From positions 6,510,001-6,574,000 of the forward strand of contig JASJZC010000004.1 in the NCBI GenBank assembly GCA_037178855.1: a DNA stretch of 64,000 bases. Direction: 5' to 3'. Positions 1 through 13,600 of this stretch are shown here, one piece after another; position 1 is the stretch's first letter; each line of letters begins with the position of its first letter. The position numbers and the translations under genes are program-made. The DNA comes from Oscheius sp. JU75 (taxonomy: Eukaryota > Nematoda > Chromadorea > Rhabditida > Rhabditidae). Under the pieces are notes generated by a model that searched no databases, was not told where the DNA came from, and worked only from the letters and a program-made list of their open reading frames with translations.

Positions 1-3000
1 CGTGCTGTGTTCAAGGTAATGGTCAAATGCGCCATCAAGGCTGTCCGCGACTTCAGCATCGGCAAGGAGGGCTCCCAGGAGGCCTCCAAGCGTATTCTGC
101 TTCTTCTCTCCACCTGGGCCGACCAACTCCCTCACGTCTTCCTTGGCGACGAGGTCCAGGAACAGCTACGCGAACTCGCACTGTCTGACAATCAGGCAGC
201 AGGTAAATTCAAGTTTTTTTTTAGCTTTATAACATACAAGTTTCAGTGGCAGAAGCCCTTAAAGTGATGAAGTTCTCCTATAGTATCCCCAAGGTTTCCG
301 CGGAAGCTACGCGCGCCTACAAAGAGCCCACGATGCGTCTCCTCCGTCAAATTATCCTCATTGACGATCCGAACTTCTCCAAGTGCTCAAAACATGCCGT
401 TGCCACGATGCACAAGCTCTGTGAAGAATCGGAATGCCTGGACGCGTTCAAAGAGATCTGGGTGGTCTGTACGAGACGGATGGACATCGACTGCCCCTCG
501 TGTGTCAATGCTCTTCGCGTCATGATGGCCATCTACAGTCTTTTCCCGACGGAATTCGAGGCCGAGTACACGCAGATTGGAATTGATGTCGTGAAATCGG
601 TGAGTTCTTTCATCTTTTTGGGAAAAGGAGCTGTAGCTCTTTGGCTTCAAACGCCCATAACTGTAAGATTAGGGACTAAGCTGATACTTGACAGATCTTT
701 TTACTTTGGCCATCTAATTGTAAGAATCGTATTGAAACCGCATAAATAGCGTCAACAATACCTGTAAAAGTTTATAGTCAGCTAGCTGGCCGTGAGAATA
801 GAACCAGCGTTAGGGGGTACAAAAACAGTGGCTCATGCCATACAATGAGTGAAAATAGACAGAATAAAGGGCAAACCCCCTCATTAAAAAAACTCTGTTG
901 CTTCGGTCAAAATAGCCACCTCTTGCAGATAATTCTCTCCTCGGAAACCCATCCTTTGGATGCCAAGGAGATCGACCTCACCAAGGAAAAACTCACCCAG
1001 CTCCAGATTCCTAAATACACCCTCGTCAAGGTATTTCACGTTTTTATTGCTATAAAAAAGCTTAAATTAAGTCCTTCGCCATTAAGTTCCTCTGCCGCCA
1101 GCTGACAGGCAAGGCCGAGCAGGATGCCCTCGCCCAGAAGACTCTCAAATTGCTCAGCGCGTTCCTCGAATGTCAAGGGAACATTTTCCGAGAGGACGAG
1201 ACGGCGGAGATTAGTCCCGTCGAGCAGGCCGTCTTGAGGGCTACAGTAGGCAGCAGATTTATCCACATGGCCATGCATCCAAAGTACCAGAATATGATCA
1301 GTCTGGAGCATTATATAGCTCTCGGAGACCTCGTTTTGGTAGGTTTTTAGCCTCTTTTCTGCGTTGTACGCTCCAAGAATACGCAACAACGTATTTTAGC
1401 TCATTGCGAGACCCATTTGCCCCGAAATTGAGCTTTGTTTGTGGGATCTCGTTGGATTTAACTTTAAATAACGGACGCAAAATCGAATTTCTTGCGCCGA
1501 TTTTGATGCAATTGAGTCTCGCAACGAATGAGAGGCAATGGGCGTAATTTAGACAATTTTTCGTTGGGTTTAATGTATAAAATGATTTAGGATGAAGCCC
1601 ACTCGGTGAGGAACTACTTTGTGACGAAACTCGGCAACGGGACGACGAGGAACAAGCTGATCGTAGAGTATATGGCCTTCTACGCACTGCTACCAATTCT
1701 GAGGGATAGGAATCATACGCCAGAGGTTGTCAGGTTGGTTGTTTTCTGATTCTGACATTTTTTGACTTGCAACGGAACCTACTTTTTTGAGCGTATCGCC
1801 GTTTCGTTATTCTAAAAATAATGTAGATCGATTGGCTCCAGTGATGACAGATTTGCATCTTCCTCATCCATCGTTCGATCAGAAACGGTGCCCGGTTTAG
1901 CAATGCGTTGAATAGTACGGTATACGACGGTATTATTCACTCTGAGACGTTTAACCCGCCCAAAGGCAAAATTGGAGCTGAACTAAAGTCGCAAAATTGT
2001 TGCTCTTGGTCTTTCTAACCGAGCCCATTTCCAGCTTCATCACAGAGCAATCGAACGTTCTCAAACTGGCTCTCGTCCAACGAATGCAGATCATACGAGC
2101 ACGAAGCCTGAAGCCGCACAACACCCCGTTTTGGCAGCCCGAGTACATGATGGCCTACGCCTGTTTTCTCCTGGCCGTCAATCCCGTCTGCATCAGTCAT
2201 ACGGACATCTTCAACATGGAGCTCCTGAGAGAGTAATTTGACATTTTAACTGCTTAAATAGCTTAATTTTTTCAGGTGTATCTGGTTCCTGCTAGACCTC
2301 TACCTCCAAAACAAGGCCCACTTCGACTTTGCGCTCATCTACAAGGTCTTCGAGCAGGTCCGACAGTCGAACAGCGTCTACGCCCTGAAGGCCGCAAAAA
2401 ATAAAACCATGACCAGTGAACAGGCCCAGAATATCAATAAGGTTGGTTTTTATTTTTTGGGCTCAAAATAATTCAAAAAATATTCAGAAAATGTGGGCGT
2501 TGGCGGATCTCGGGATGTGCATGTTGATCTACAGAGCCAAGCTGATGATCAAGGACGAGCCGGGAGACATGCCGACACTCAGCTCCAAGTTCTTTGTGAA
2601 GGTGACGAGGCCGAATACTGCTGTAAGTTTGGGGCTAATGATCTTGTTAATGATCTGCCTTAAAAACATTTACCATGTCCGTTTCATCTCAAAATAACTT
2701 TCTGAAAAAGTTTGTCACGCGCGGTAATAAAATCCGGGTCATCCGGCTACGAGGTCAAACTCTTACTGCCTGACAAAAATTCATATTTTAGTGTCCGGGG
2801 ATCGAACCCGGGTCTTCGTCAATACGATTGAATATTCTTACGCAGCTCAAAAAGCTCTACAAAATGGTATTTTACAAAACGTTTTGTCTACGGGCGGTAA
2901 CGAAACTCTGGTCTCTCTACATGGGCCATATGCAGACGTCTTCAGACTGACAGAGTCGCTCGAGAAATTCAGAATTTTTTTCCAGGTCTTTGCCCCTCAA

Positions 3001-5406
3001 GAAATGATCGAGGACGAGCAGAAGCGCAATGGCAAGCAGCCAGTGGACAGATGGAAGAAGGCGGACGCCGTAACGCTGACTGGTGCCCCCTCTAAAATGA
3101 AGGCTCCGAGGCAGAAGAAGAACAGCAAGAGCGAGACGACGACGGATTTAGATGACTCAACGGCGAGCTCAAGTCGCAAGACGGCCTCGAAGAAACGCGC
3201 GCCGAAAAAGACGTTGAAACCGATTGTGGAATTGAGCTCGTCCGGAGAGGAGGACAGTGAGACGGGAGAAAGTGATGAGGTGAGTTATACATCTTTCTAG
3301 AGCTGAGAAACCAAATATAAGGGTTTCAAATGTCCTTTGGAAGTTTGAAAATGGGGACATTGTTATTTTGGCTTGTATTAACAACGGTTTCGGCAGTTTT
3401 CTACATTCTCTCAATTCTAAAAGTTGTTATTCCAACACAAATTCTGACATAGCCAGATTTCATGCTTTGGCGCTCGCATTTTCAAAAAAGTAAACAAAAA
3501 AAGTAAAAACACAATTTACATGCGAATTTTGGAGCCACTCTAGCCCTAACTGGATCTTCTAGCTACGTATGGTATTCCTTTTCTTCGAATCTCTAACAAT
3601 GACCAGATTCTGAGATCATTTACCAGCTTTCTGCTGTTTTAGACATCATAATCATTTTTAGCGACAAGTAAAAAGTTGTCTGAAAATACTATCCTAATTG
3701 TTCAAATATTTCAAAGTTGGAGAGGGGAAGGGGACTGAGGCCGGGTCCTACAGTCCGTCCTCTCCTCTCTGGTTTTCTTCGACCCAAAACTGGGCGTGAG
3801 ATTGCAGGCTCGAGATTGGATTAATCTTTTTTTACTAATGTATATTACCGGTTCGTAAGTATATAAAACTTATTCACTTTTCCGTTTTGCAGGAGGTCAT
3901 GCCAGCCCCATCGAGACGTCGAGGTGGAGGAGCCTCTACTACTACCGCTCCAGTGGCCCCGAAAGTCAATGGCACCTCTTCGCCTTCTAAACGGACCAAA
4001 GCAGTGGTATGCCCCCTCCTTTTTTGGGATAAAACGACAACTTTCTTTAGAAAACTGTCAGCAGTGATGAGGAAGAGGAAGAAGAAGAAGTCGTCAGGCC
4101 CACACGAAGGCGAGGCGGACCCGAATCCTTCGTCATGCCCTCCCATTCCCTTCTGAACCTCGAACTGTCGCCAATTGTCAAAAATTCGCCTACTAGTAAG
4201 GTATTTCCGTGCCCGTTTCCCCTTAAAATTACGAAAAATTTAAGAGAGGAATCCATGCGCACAAAGGCTTCGTCAGTTCGACCCCCTTCCCGGTGGCCAA
4301 GAAGCCCAGAGCCGGGAAAATTGTCCTCGACGAGGAGAAGACGTCCATGCCGGTGAAAAATAGCCCAAAGAAAACTTCGAAAGCGGCGAAAATGGAGGTG
4401 GAGGAGCCATCGAAGTCGAAGAGTAGAAGTGTCTCGAAGACGCCAGTCAAGAGTCCGATCAAATCTCCGGTCAAAAGTAAGTGTCTAGTAGAGACTGACA
4501 TTATATAGAGCCAGGATGGGCGTAAAAATTTCCTGTATTTAGAACGGTGTTTTTATAGCGTTGTGTCCATATTTTTTTGCAAGGTTTTTAGATTAGAAGT
4601 TGAAATACTCTAAAAGCCCCTAAAGAGTACGAGTCTACGAGATCCTGACAATAGAATAGAGAAGAATTGTATTTTTAGTACTAAAAGATCTTGACATTGG
4701 CACTTTGTTTTCCTGTGGCTGTAAATTTTCGATGAATCCTACCTTTACAATTTGCAAGAGGTCCTAATCGATCTCAAAAGACCAAGAAATTATGTCCAGA
4801 AAGTTGTTGTGAACAAGTAGTTAGTTGCAGACGGATTTTGATCACGTTTAGACCTTGAGTTTAACTTTGAAACAAGTCCCGAGCAAAATCCCAGCCATGG
4901 CTGAGTTTAGTTGACCACTGCTTTGAAAACTTGACGGAAATTCCTAGAGAAGGTGCTGAAAGTCACCTTGAATCCTTTTGTAAATCGACTTTGTCCAATC
5001 GATCATTACAACAGCTGTATGAGGTGCTGAAATTATGGTCAGCGAACTTGGTGAACTTTGTGAATCAGATAGAGGGATGCGATGGAAGTGACAGGACCAT
5101 AAAGCTCTAAATGGGCTTACCCCCCATTTTCATCCAGTCCCAATCATAAATTTCCAGACGGAACTAGTACCAGCAAGGAATCCCCGACTCCGAAGCGCTC
5201 TGCTCCCGCCAGAAAAGCGGCTGTGAGGAAACGCAAGGAACCCGAAGGTTTTTTTTTAAATTTTATGCCAATAAATCCAATTTTCAGTGGTCGAATCAGC
5301 GCCTCCTCCGAAGAAGAGAAACACGCGCCAGACTGCCTCTACGAGCCAGAAATCCTCGCCCTCTAAGGCCACGAAAACTGCCTCCAGGACACGAGGAAAA
5401 AGGTAG
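1..5406 (+). CDS. pds-5: Sister-chromatid cohesion protein PDS5, 3' part (5' end outside window)
   Basis: Cohesin-associated HEAT-repeat regulator acting on chromatin in the nucleus. The gene enters from the left edge, so the N-terminus is missing. Exons I can join in frame: 1-202, 247-599, 929-1030, 1072-1338, 1591-1732, 2035-2232, 2276-2441, 2488-2601, 2986-3279, 3893-4006, 4051-4195, 4245-4476, 5158-5247 and the last exon from about 5288 to TAG at 5404-5406. The stretch reading VGSRFIHMAMHPKYQN and then EYMAFYALLPILRDR follows the PDS5 HEAT region, and PEYMMAYACFLLAVNP matches the conserved block read as PEYVVPYMIHLLAHDP in vertebrates. The last five or so exons encode a Lys/Ser/Pro-rich tail with AT-hook-like basic runs and an acidic run, as in PDS5 tails. 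The join between 1732 and 2035 is uncertain; a short exon near 1827 may lie between. Other cohesin HEAT proteins (SCC2, stromalin) fit less well. Confidence 0.85.
2795..2866 (-). repeat. tRNA-like unit in a PDS5 intron
   Basis: On the minus strand a perfect B-box-like core (GGGTTCGATCCCC) lies about 45 bases downstream of an A-box-like GAGCTGCGTAAGA. No 7-bp acceptor stem can be formed, so I call it a tRNA-derived repeat rather than a working tRNA. Similar units occur at 52490, 55985, 56150 and 61370. Confidence 0.4.
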
Positions 5407-5638
5407 AAATTTTGCGCCTATGTAGTCCTCCGAATCTGTATACGGTTACTGTAATGATCTGCAACATTTTCCCCACTTAATTCACCCTAAATTTCCGCTA
5501 TTAATACCCCTTAATCATGTGCCAGTCCCTTAAAAACGAAGGTGGTAATAAAGAATGTGACCCGTTCATTTAATATATATGAATCTGCGTTAAAAACTTA
5601 CAAATTGCGTACCTAAAATTTTGTATCAAAATCGTCGT

Positions 5639-6654
5639 CTACTCGTTCTCCTTCATCCGCATGGCCTTCAGTTCACGATCGCGCTTCACGGCGGGGTCCT
5701 CGACAATGTGCAGGTAGTTGTGGTTCAGGTAGCGAGACAGCTAAGGTTGAGCTTTAGGAGATGTTTTTGTATGAAATTTCGTGGATACTTATAGATTTTG
5801 TCGGCTAGATCGCATAGAAATTTTCACGAGGAATTTTACGAAATATTTCTCCTACTACTTACACTAGGAACCAACTTGCATTTTTGTAATAAATTGTCCT
5901 TTTTCCAAGTCAGAAAAAGGACCTGATCAATATGCTGAGATTGCAGTTATCTCGTAAAGCAGCTAGATTGGACGATATGCAGTATTTTTAGAGGAAAACT
6001 GCTCAAGAAATTGAATGTTCAAAACGACTAGCTTTGTTGCCCAATCTGTTACACATTTAGGTTCACATATGCTACGCACGACCTGTCTAAAAAAGCATCT
6101 GTTTTTTTAAACCTGGAAGGAATCACACAGACACACTTTCAAGTATATTATAGCCCTGATTTCCCCTTTCGAGGTTTTTATCTAATTTTGCCCTCGAAAT
6201 TGAAAAAATTATAACTTCCTCTGCTTTTTGTTGACTTTTTCCCCTGTTGACACCAAAGACTACCTCTAGACCCTTTTCATCTAGTGTAATACGATCAATT
6301 TCCTTCCCCCTTCCAAGCAAAAATCAACCTGAGTACTCTGTGCCGAAAAGTTGGTCAGATGGCAGGCGAAAAGGAGGAGATTTCTTGGCTTGACATGCCA
6401 GGCGAAACGCATGAAGACGGAGGAATAGATGATCAGGGCTGATGTCATCGCCGGGCTGATCATTGTCGGGTCTTTCTATGTTTATTAGTTATGATTTAGC
6501 ACAAGAAACTCACTTTTAAGTCAGCTAGAGCAGCCAGAGGCAATCCCCAATTGGCTACAGGGCCCCAGAAATGTGTGGACAAGAAGTAGGCCTTCCATTC
6601 GGCCGCACTGTACTGACGAAAGTAGCCACCGACAGCCTGGGCAACTTTTGACAT
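5639..6654 (-). CDS. mpc-1: Mitochondrial pyruvate carrier 1
   Basis: Inner-membrane subunit that imports pyruvate into the mitochondrial matrix as a heterodimer with MPC2. Three exons on the minus strand: 6654-6514, 6475-6329 and 5740-5639. The protein is about 127 residues, close to the usual family length. Signature segments are visible: [15 protein letters not shown] near residue 30, then [19 protein letters not shown] around residues 68-88, then the short polar C-terminus ending AMRMKENE. Two or three hydrophobic helices are expected from these segments. The ATG is preceded within about 10 bases by a TTTTCAG acceptor, consistent with an SL trans-splice site or a 5' UTR intron. The second intron, about 590 bases, holds no obvious gene. 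Confidence 0.93.
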
Positions 6655-6655
6655 T

Positions 6656-7737
6656 CTTCGGGTCTGAAAATCGAGAATAAGGCAAGGGTAATGGAGAAAT
6701 AACAAGGCTGGATCCAGGTCCCACAGTGGGGATAGGAACCTGGATCGTGGGCTCATGTTATTGCGAGAGAGAGAGAGAGTAAAAGCGAAGAAATTGAGAA
6801 AAATGGGAAAGGAAATTGAGCCTTTTTGAAGGGCAAGAAGGGTTTGAGAAAGTTCGATAAAGTTTGAAGAGCATAAGGCGGTTAAAATTTGTACATTTTG
6901 GAGGGTACAAAGTAGGTGAGATGAGGCGCTATTTGTAAAGAGAAGAGGTTAGGATAGAAATTGATAAACTAGATAGTAAAATGACGAAGTTTACAGGCAA
7001 AAAAACTTATAATTTGGTGGAGTAAAAAATTGCAATAACACTGGGAAACGAACGGCTGAAAATGATGCTTAGAAAATCCTAAAATCGATTAGAAATTCGG
7101 GAGAAATGACGGTCATTCTACGCTTTACGATTCTCCGGAGGTATCGAGACTGTCAACTAAACCAAAAATCGTTCGAGAAAAACGAACGAAGCTGATTGAA
7201 AATATTGGGCGCTTGTTTATCGGGAACTAGCTGACCAATAGCTGGTGTATCGGACCACTTTTTAGCAAGCTTATCACCTCTCTTTCTGGTCTGATTTTTA
7301 TGCTGAAACGAGACAAGAAAAGATCTAAGAACCCTGGGATGATATGAGAACACTGGACAAACCGAAAAACCTGCCGATAATGCCCGAACACAACAGCCTT
7401 GAAAGCTGGAAGCGTGCGCAAAAAGGTTGAAGTCCCGGTCTCGCCACGAATTTGATTCAAACCCCCAATATATGAAGGGCAGAGGCTCCTTTTGATCTTA
7501 TATTTCTCGCAATTTTCGAACCGTTTGACCTTCTTGTTTTCTCTAAAAGCACTAATTTGTCTCTGAAAACGTCGGCAAATCCGGATATTGCCTCGAAATG
7601 TGCCTATGCTAACGGCGTTCCCTAATTATGTGCCTGACTCAGAAAATTGCGCTTTTTCTAGCCTGGTTCACTTGGTTTTTCTCTCTAAATTTTGTGATAT
7701 TGTTCATTCAAAATGTCTAAAAATGATGAGCTTACAG
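6656..7737. other. Intergenic region between divergent mpc-1 and the Gly/Arg-rich gene
   Basis: No coding exon found. A short GA dinucleotide run lies at 6766-6780. The rest is AT-rich sequence that presumably carries the two divergent promoters. A TTACAG acceptor immediately precedes the ATG at 7738. Confidence 0.5.
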
Positions 7738-9196
7738 ATGAGCAATTTCAACCAGGACGCCGACATGCAGCCGGCACCACAATTTGGTGGTCGGGGAGGT
7801 AAAGACTACTTTTTTTTATCACTTTTATGTGATTTCCTAGGATTTCGCGGTCGAGGCTACCAGCAGCAGACGTTTGACAGTCCCTTCGGTGGTCCTTCTC
7901 AGCACAGAGGAGGACGAGGAGGAGGATTTCGAGGCAATGGAGGATACCAGCAGAATTACAACAAGTCAGTCTTACCGTGACCCCCATGATCTTAATTTTT
8001 GTGTTTTTAGTAGAGGAAGAGGAAATTGGCAGCCGAGAGGAGGCCGGGGACGTGGTGGAGGCGGAGAGTACAGAGGACGTGGTGGCGGTGGAGGATACGG
8101 AGGCGGTAGAGGACGAGGCAGGGGAGGTGGTGGTGGATTTCCGAGACCAGAGGAGAAGGTACGAGCTGAAATCTTGTTGGTCTTTAGGGGCAATAATAGT
8201 ACAAGGAGGGTTTTAGGGGGAAGCCATGGGTCTTAGGAACTGTAAAGTAGCGGTCGAAGTTCACTCCCGTACTATTTTAACAGATTAAAGGCTTATTTTA
8301 CAGTAGTTATAGTCTTTCCTGGTGCGACAGATACCAAAAACTTGAGTTTGACCGTAGTCTACCGGTCTCTGGCGGCATAGAACAACTCTAGACTTTGGGT
8401 TTACCGCTAACTATCTGTCTGTTTTGGCTTACGATTGTTACCCTCTTAGCCTCAACCATCAGAAGCAAGCCATCATCACGTTTAAAACGAAACTACTGGC
8501 CAACTCTTTTCTTGCTCCAACTGGCCTACAGTAACCGCCCGAAACTCTGCAATAATGGCTGCTTTACACACTGCACATCTTCGTACAAGGCAGCCGAATC
8601 AGAAAGCAATATACTGTACAGCGAAACTTACTAAAAGCTGCCTCATAAAGTGGTCATTTTTGGTTGATGTGTCGCCGATATTCTTAGACAATTACTGTGA
8701 AGTGACCACGCTACAGTAAGCCCAGGAGACTCATTTAACTAAAGTTGGAGAACCGAAAAGAGGATTAACTTTCTAAGAATCGTGCGTTTTTCAAGCGTAA
8801 GTAGTCTGCTATCTCCTCGAAAAACGTACCTTAAACAACTGACTAAAATTTGCAAGCTTATTAGCTCAAAATATCACCTGTCTGTGACCTAAATGTCTTG
8901 AGAAACAGGCTGTCTAAGACTGTCTGGGAATCATGCCCATGATCAAGAGACTCTCTTTGGCCTTAGAACTATAAGTACTTGACTGTTCTATACTGTCTCT
9001 GAGTGTCTTGTAAAGATATTTTTTTTTTAGGAAAGACCACCTAACCATGTAAAAAGTCGAAAAACCTACTTTTTTTCAGAGCTCTGTTCCGGCTCGAGCC
9101 TACGTGATGCCAGCAATGACGAGAAATCCCTGGGAGCTGCTGGAAAAACAGTACGAGGCCGAGTTGGCAGCCAAGAAGGCCGCCAGCTCTCAGTAA
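7738..9196 (+). CDS. Gly/Arg-rich protein with MPLKIP (TTDN1)-like C-terminal motif
   Basis: Small basic protein of about 150 residues in four exons: 7738-7798, 7841-7964, 8011-8158 and 9080-9196. Residues from about 17 to 110 are dominated by RGG/RGRGGGG repeats of the kind that bind RNA and are arginine-methylated. The last exon ends with YVMPAMTRNPWELLEKQYE and a short Ala/Lys tail. The pattern Y-x-x-P-x-M-x-x-x-P-W-x-x-L-E resembles the C-terminal motif of MPLKIP/TTDN1, which also has a Gly/Arg-rich N-terminus and is linked to splicing and lariat debranching. The homology rests on one short motif, so it is tentative; a generic RGG RNA-binding protein is the alternative. The start was chosen because a TTACAG acceptor abuts the ATG. 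The third intron (8159-9079) is long and contains no recognisable gene. Confidence 0.65.
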
Positions 9197-10651
9197 GAGC
9201 ATAAAAGAAGGGAAAAATACAATACACAATTTTCTGCTCCTTGTTCTTTTTTCGGCATACTGTGTTATATGAGAGAAAAGAGCACAGATAGACAATCAAA
9301 TAATAAGAGAAACAACCGTACAGAAAGTAACCATAGAGACGTAGGGGGGTGATGATAGGCATGAGGTGAAGTAACTGTCTCTTCAACAACAACGGAAGTG
9401 TGTGTGTGGAAGTGGAACGATCTGAAAATTTTGAATTCAGACGAGTCGGAGACGCGCTCTGAGGCAGTGAAAAATTGATCGGAATTTCTCGATAACGTAG
9501 TTTGGAGCTTGTTCGTGATACTTTGTCTGTGACACTCTAACCATGACATTTGAAGAGAATTGCCTTGAGACGAGGTAGAAAACGCGAGGAAGTAAACTGA
9601 GACTAACGTGACCATTGTTACCGTAACCTAGCGTCTGTTCCGAGGACCTTATGCGTTAAAAATTGTTATGATTGGATAATATTTTACTCTCCTCCTCTGA
9701 ACCGAAAAACGAGCCTGATTATGCAAACTTTATACGGGGCAGCCAAAGTTAACAGACTATATGCGTAAATTCTTCTTCAGAAGTTTTGACGTTATGAAGT
9801 TCCGTCGTCGCAAATTTTAGGCCTAACTAAGGTGGTGAACAATAAAACTGCCCTTCCTAATGGCTGTTTCAAGCTCTCGCATCTCTTAAGGATACAGATT
9901 TTGAAACGAGCATGTGAAGAAGCGAAAGAACTTCTCAGGCTAAAGTGCTGCGGCACCTGTGGATTCGTTTTTGGAAACTAAGGTGGCTACTTTTACGGAC
10001 ATCAACTTAAATTTTTCGATGATTTGGTGCTGCCCTGGAAAAACCTGATACCACATCAAAATCTGGGCCAAAACCACGGTAAAATGCGTCATCGTTCAAC
10101 AAGCAAACACTAGCCGATGAACGTCGTGAAAACAGCGAGATCTTAGGCCTGTCAATTTCTCCTTCATCTGCGCTTCTCAAACCGAAAATACTATCAAAAA
10201 AGAATCCCAATGCCTCTAAAAACGTGCCAAGCTTCTTCAATCACAGCCACACTTCGAAAAGATGCTGTGAAGACTTCAACAAGGCAAAAAGGAAGACCGA
10301 CTCACCCAGACGACAAATCACTCTATGCTGTTTCTGTAGCTCCTCCCGTCTCTCCTGTCTCGAACCCCCTACCTATCTTTTACTCCTTCTTAATTGTATT
10401 CTCTTTATAAGGATCTTCTTCTGTTTCACACAACTCGAAAGAGACACATTATAAAATAGAAGAGTATATCAGCAGAGGAGAGCTTTAGAGACTAAAATAG
10501 TGGAGAATGAGCACAATGGAAATTGTGATGAAGAGAAAACTTTAAACATCAGACAGAGAGAGAGAGAGAGAGAAGGAACGATAAATTACCTTTTTTTAGA
10601 GACCTGAGACGATAGACTATTTTTCATCGAGTTTGGCGCCAAACTATACTA
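9197..10651. other. Convergent intergenic region with GA microsatellite
   Basis: Region between the 3' ends of the Gly/Arg-rich gene (+) and CDK12 (-). ORFs here lack homology and intron logic. A GA dinucleotide run lies at about 10555-10574. I see no RNA gene or other feature. Confidence 0.5.
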
Positions 10652-13600
10652 TCAGCGATGCATCCTGTGCTGTTGTTGGGGCGGCTGATTGAAACCGGAC
10701 GGACGACGCGAGTAGTTTTGCTGCTGCCTTGGCTGCTGTGGCGGGGGGTGAACAGCTGGAATTTAAAAGTTTAACGCCATTTTGACAAAAAAATATCGAA
10801 AACGACCATATAATTTTAAAGTGTTATTTCCTGCGTTTTTCTCGATAAATTGTTTTGTTCAACTGTTTAAAAAGAAACTGGTGCAAAATTTTAGCCTGAA
10901 TCGATTGAACACACTTAAAAGTTTGGAAAAATAAGTGAAAAGCATCGAAAAATGCAAAAAACGCAATACACAATTCTGGAAGAAGTTCGCGACGGGACCT
11001 ATCAATTCGCTGCGAGACTTTTCGTGACGGGAGCCGAATGCAAAAAAGAAAAGCGCACCGTTTAATCATAGTCCCAGTAAGCCCTATAAATGAAAAACTA
11101 ACCGAACATTTGGGCCAAGAGAGCACCGAGGGTCTGCTTAGCACTGTGCTGGTACTGGTCCTGCTGCTCAATTGCGTTCTGGCTCTGTTTTTGATTAAAA
11201 CAAATAAGAAAAAGCTGAAAGAAACGTACAGCAAGCTTCTGGATAATCTGTTGGCAGGCGGCCTCGGAGAAGCCGCCAAGACAGTGCTTGGCCTTTTCGT
11301 AGTTTGTCGGATCCGGACGTTGCGCATTGCTGATTAGGAGGGCGTTCAGGGATTGCCAGGCTGCTGAAAAATGATAGGTTTTGACTGTTACGAGTTTAAA
11401 AAAGCCCTAGTATTATTATCTCAATAGCCTGCCGTTTCCCCTATGGTTCAGCTCTTTAAAGGGACAGTTTGGCTACGGGTAAACAGCACGTGTTTTGTAG
11501 TACCCGGGTCCCATCAAGGATTATCTGGAAAATCAGTATTTGGCATATTCTTTGATTTTTACAGGTCGCCGGAATTTAAACATATTGCTGTTTGAAAACC
11601 AAAAATTCAGCTTTTAAAATTAAAGAAAACCTACCACTAGAATCGTTGCCATTCGCTCTCGAAGAACTGCTATCTGCTGCTGATCCTCCAACTGGCTGCC
11701 CCACAGCCACGGCCATTGTCGAGAGCTGCGCCGTCGGGGCCACGCCGCTCTTTCTCTCTTTCTTCTGCTTCTTGCTCCACAGCTCGTGACAATCCTGACC
11801 CATCGGCAGTTGCAGGGGCTTAACCTTCGTCGGATCGAGATGTTTCAGCCAGGAATGACGTAGTGCATTCGTGGCACTTATGCGCTTCTTCGGATCCAGC
11901 GCGAGCATGTGATCGAGAAGGTCCAGGGCAGGTTGGGGCATTATTCTGGAATAAAATTGTCAGTTTTTCGTGAGTAATAGCCAACTTTGTAAACTATGAA
12001 AAGAGACTTAAAACCCACAAATTGTAGACCTCCCTCAGCGTCCTAAATTCGATCCGTTTGGGCTGCATCGTGCTGTAGTGTGGCATGTCGACGACGTCGG
12101 GCCAGACTTCCGGGGTCGGAGAGCCGCAGACCCTCGATATCAGAATCAGCTGTTCCGCCTCGTGCTGCCCCATGAAGATGGCCTTTTTCGTGAAGAATTC
12201 CGCCAAAATGCACCTAATTTCTTTGGTTTAATGGCGGGAAAATACAAAAGCCTACCCTACGCTCCAAATATCGACGGCGGGACCGTAGTGCTCGCAGCCG
12301 AGCAGCAGTTCCGGCGGTCTGTACCAGAGCGTGATGACACGATTCGTATAGAGACGCTTCAGATCGTCGTGGTAGAGCCGTGCCAAACCCCAGTCGGCGA
12401 TTTTTAGCTGGCCTCTGAAAATTTGGGGATGATTAGAGCGTTCTTCCATTTGCGTGGATTTTAGGGCTAGTTTTGAGCATTCGTATTGCATACTTCAACC
12501 AAGTTTTAAAATTCTTGAAGTTCGGGTTCCTGATACACATAACCCGCAAGTTCGACGTTACATGAGCCCGATCACAACCTTACTGACAAGCATTTTTGTT
12601 CTCACAAGCCGCAGAACTGTTTTCGACTGCCAGCAGTTTGGTAACATGTTACAGCCTCTTGGTTAGTTTTTGTGAAGAAATCCATGGAAAATAACTAGGA
12701 GAACCCACTTGTTATTGACGAGGATATTGCTGCACTTGATGTCCCTGTGGAGGAACTTCTTCGAATGACAGTACTCGAGACCGGAGAGGAGCTGTTTGAA
12801 CATGAGCGCTATCTGGTTCGGCTCAAAGTCCGGTATCAGTTTGTTGTGGGCCGCGTCGAGCAGACCGGTCAGATCGTGGTCCACGTATTCGAAGACGAGA
12901 TAGAAGTTTGCTGAAAACGGGTCGAATTAGGCTGTTTTTTGGCGGGAAAACACTGATTATTGTACCCAAGTTAACATATGATTTTGAACCAAATTTTAAG
13001 TTTTCTTGACCATTTTTAGCAAACATAGCCACTTTTTCCACCTAATAATGAAAAACTCACCATTATTCGTGCGCAGCTCTGTGGCACTCCTCTGATCCGT
13101 GACAATGTCCAACAGTTGGACCACATTTGGATGATTGAGCTGGCGGAGGATCTTGATCTCGCGAACCGCAGTAATCGGGAAGCCCTCTCGCTCATTGTCC
13201 AGGCGGACCTTTTTAAGAGCCACTGGCCCTCCTAAAATGGGGTTTTTACTATACAAATGAAAAAAGGTTTCTACCTTTACTATCCTTGGCCTTGTAGACC
13301 TGTCCGTAGGTACCCTCACCGACCTGCCCGAGAATGTTGTACTTGCCGACGCTGCCGTGACCCCATTCTCCCGCGTTCTCGATGTCGCGAGGCGTTCTGT
13401 CCAGAACACTGGAAATAGTAGCATTTAGAACAAATTTTGAACGCAAATTCATCTATTTTTAGTTGGGCGAGCGAGGAAATAGATGGTTGTACTACTTGAC
13501 TATTCTCAAATTAGCTTCATGAGACAACAGCACAAGTTTTTGCAAGGAAACCTACAGATTTTGGGAACAAGAGAAGGAACTCACACTGGCCGACTGCTCC

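Noticed and set aside
8395-8634. 79-codon plus-strand ORF in the third intron of the Gly/Arg-rich gene
   Set aside because: Lies in a long intron with no homology, no acceptor/donor pair that preserves frame with the flanking exons, and intron-like composition.
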